DNA of 6,054 nt from NCBI GenBank assembly GCA_020445045.1, contig JAGRHI010000011.1, forward strand, positions 1 to 6,054. The letters run 5' to 3'. Shown in pieces: positions 5,006 through 6,054 of the stretch. A program made the translations under genes and the position numbers. How positions within the stretch are numbered: position 1 is the first letter of the stretch; every line of letters begins with the position of its first letter. This DNA comes from Candidatus Competibacteraceae bacterium. Lineage in GTDB: Bacteria; Pseudomonadota; Gammaproteobacteria; Competibacterales; Competibacteraceae. The notes beneath the pieces were generated by a model. That model worked only from the letters and a program-made list of their open reading frames with translations. It was not told where the DNA came from and did no database searches.

Positions 5006-6054
5006 ATGGATACCTTGTCGGAACTGATCGCCCAAAGCGGCTTTCGCGGCCTGACCTGGCAAAACCTGATCATGTTCGGGATCGCTGGGCTGTTGATCTA
5101 TTTGGCGGTGAAGAAAAACTACGAGCCGCTGCTGCTGATCCCCATCGGCTTTGGCGCGATGCTCGCCAATCTGCCGGCGGCCATGCTCGACGCTTCCAGC
5201 GGCTTTCACGCGGAGCCCGGTCAAACCGTGCCATTGCTGCAACTGATCTACAGCATGGGGATCAAGACCCAGTTGTTGCCGCCGGTGATTTTCATGGGGG
5301 TGGGCGCGCTGACCGACTTCCGACCGCTGCTGAGCCGGCCGATCACCCTGCTGCTCGGCGCGGCGGCCCAGTTGGGCATTTTCGTCGCCGCGCTCGGCGC
5401 CTTCTACTTGTTCGGTTTCACGGCCGAGGAGGCGGCGTCGATCGGCATCATCGGTGGAGCGGACGGACCGACCTCCATTTATCTGACCGCCATTCTCGCC
5501 CCGCACCTGCTGGGCGCGGTGGCGGTGGCCGCCTACAGCTACATGGCGCTGGTGCCGGTGATCCAGCCGCCGATCCTGCGCCTGCTGACCACTCCCGAGG
5601 AGCGCGCCATCAACATGCCCCAAGCTCGGCCGGTATCGCGGACGGCGGTCATCGCTTTCCCGATCTTCATCACCGTGCTGACCGCCTTGGCCATCCCGTC
5701 CAGCGCACCGCTGATCGGCATGTTGATGTTCGGCAACCTGCTGCGGGAATCCGGCGTCACCGACCGGCTGAGCAAGACCGCCGGCGGCGCGCTGATCAAC
5801 ATCGTCACCATCTTCCTCGGCCTGGTGGTCGGCGCCACCATGCAGGGTGATACCTTCCTCAGCCCGCAAACCCTGTTCATTCTGGTACTGGGCGCGGTGG
5901 CGTTCGCCTGTAGCACGGCGGGCGGAATCCTGTTCGCCAGGCTGCTCAACCTGATCCTGCCGGAAGGCAAACGCATCAATCCCTGCATCGGCGCGGCGGG
6001 CGTGTCGGCGGTGCCGATGGCGGCTCGGGTGGTGCAGAAGTTCGTTTCCGAGCA
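5006..6054 (+). CDS. oadB: Na+-translocating decarboxylase beta subunit (OadB/MmdB/GcdB family), 3' end cut by window edge
   Basis: This is the integral membrane subunit that decarboxylates carboxybiotin and exports Na+. Here 349 residues are present. Short family members end near 375, so perhaps 25 residues are missing, or more for a long form. Many hydrophobic spans are visible (about 20-35, 41-58, 78-101, 113-136, 168-190, 213-231, 262-280, 289-310). All residues I recall as important in Klebsiella OadB have counterparts: D153 in GGADGPTSIYL (D203), Y179 in AYSYM (Y229), and N325, G329, S334 and R341 in NPCIGAAGVSAVPMAAR (N373, G377, S382, R389). GMLMFGNLLRESG (238-250) is another family signature. 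The ATG follows the oadA stop by one base, with only a weak GGCGG (4996-5000) before it, so coupled translation is likely. The motifs are shared by oxaloacetate, methylmalonyl-CoA and glutaconyl-CoA pumps; the neighbouring alpha points to a 2-oxo acid. Confidence 0.96.
   Translation, partial: MDTLSELIAQSGFRGLTWQNLIMFGIAGLLIYLAVKKNYEPLLLIPIGFGAMLANLPAAMLDASSGFHAEPGQTVPLLQLIYSMGIKTQLLPPVIFMGVGALTDFRPLLSRPITLLLGAAAQLGIFVAALGAFYLFGFTAEEAASIGIIGGADGPTSIYLTAILAPHLLGAVAVAAYSYMALVPVIQPPILRLLTTPEERAINMPQARPVSRTAVIAFPIFITVLTALAIPSSAPLIGMLMFGNLLRESGVTDRLSKTAGGALINIVTIFLGLVVGATMQGDTFLSPQTLFILVLGAVAFACSTAGGILFARLLNLILPEGKRINPCIGAAGVSAVPMAARVVQKFVSE

Noticed and set aside
4943..5869. 308-codon open frame on the minus strand opposite oadB
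   Set aside because: Its translation is rich in His, Gln, Arg and Asp, as expected for the reverse complement of a hydrophobic membrane gene. OadB carries all family motifs in the opposing strand.

Overview
The window is GC-rich (low sixties percent by eye) chromosomal DNA from a bacterium, most likely a gammaproteobacterium. The decarboxylase gene order (gamma, alpha, beta) is the classical one of that group, and coding is tight on both sides. A Competibacter-like or purple-sulfur-like lineage would fit, but that is a guess from general character and not from a marker gene. No mobile element, CRISPR array, tRNA or rRNA was seen.

Layout. Positions 1-2551 hold a leftward two-gene operon. First comes a 613-residue helicase-associated protein (start 2551, stop 710). 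It overlaps by four bases (ATGA) an XPB/ERCC3-type DNA repair helicase, which starts at 713 and runs off the left edge just after its Walker A motif. Positions 2552-2748 are the only real intergenic space, a divergent control region with a candidate sigma-70 promoter and a perfect inverted repeat ahead of the rightward genes. Positions 2749-6054 hold a rightward three-gene operon for a Na+-translocating biotin-dependent decarboxylase: gamma (oadG-like), alpha (oadA-like carboxyltransferase with its own biotinyl domain) and beta (oadB, the sodium channel subunit, cut by the right edge).

How the genes work together. The alpha subunit would move CO2 from a 2-oxo acid (oxaloacetate in the classical enzyme) to its biotin. 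The mobile biotinyl domain carries it to the membrane beta subunit, where decarboxylation of carboxybiotin drives Na+ export. Gamma assembles alpha and beta. No biotin carboxylase gene lies here, which fits a decarboxylase pump rather than an ATP-driven carboxylase. The leftward pair is functionally unrelated: a 3'-5' helicase and a DNA-binding partner that carries the same kind of XPB/Ssl2 N-terminal-like domain at its own C terminus.

Most worth a second look: (i) the alpha subunit is a divergent OadA with a pyruvate-carboxylase-like SGTSQP motif and an atypical AMKA biotin site, so its substrate is not certain; (ii) the shared domain of the helicase pair, which suggests a complex of unknown job.
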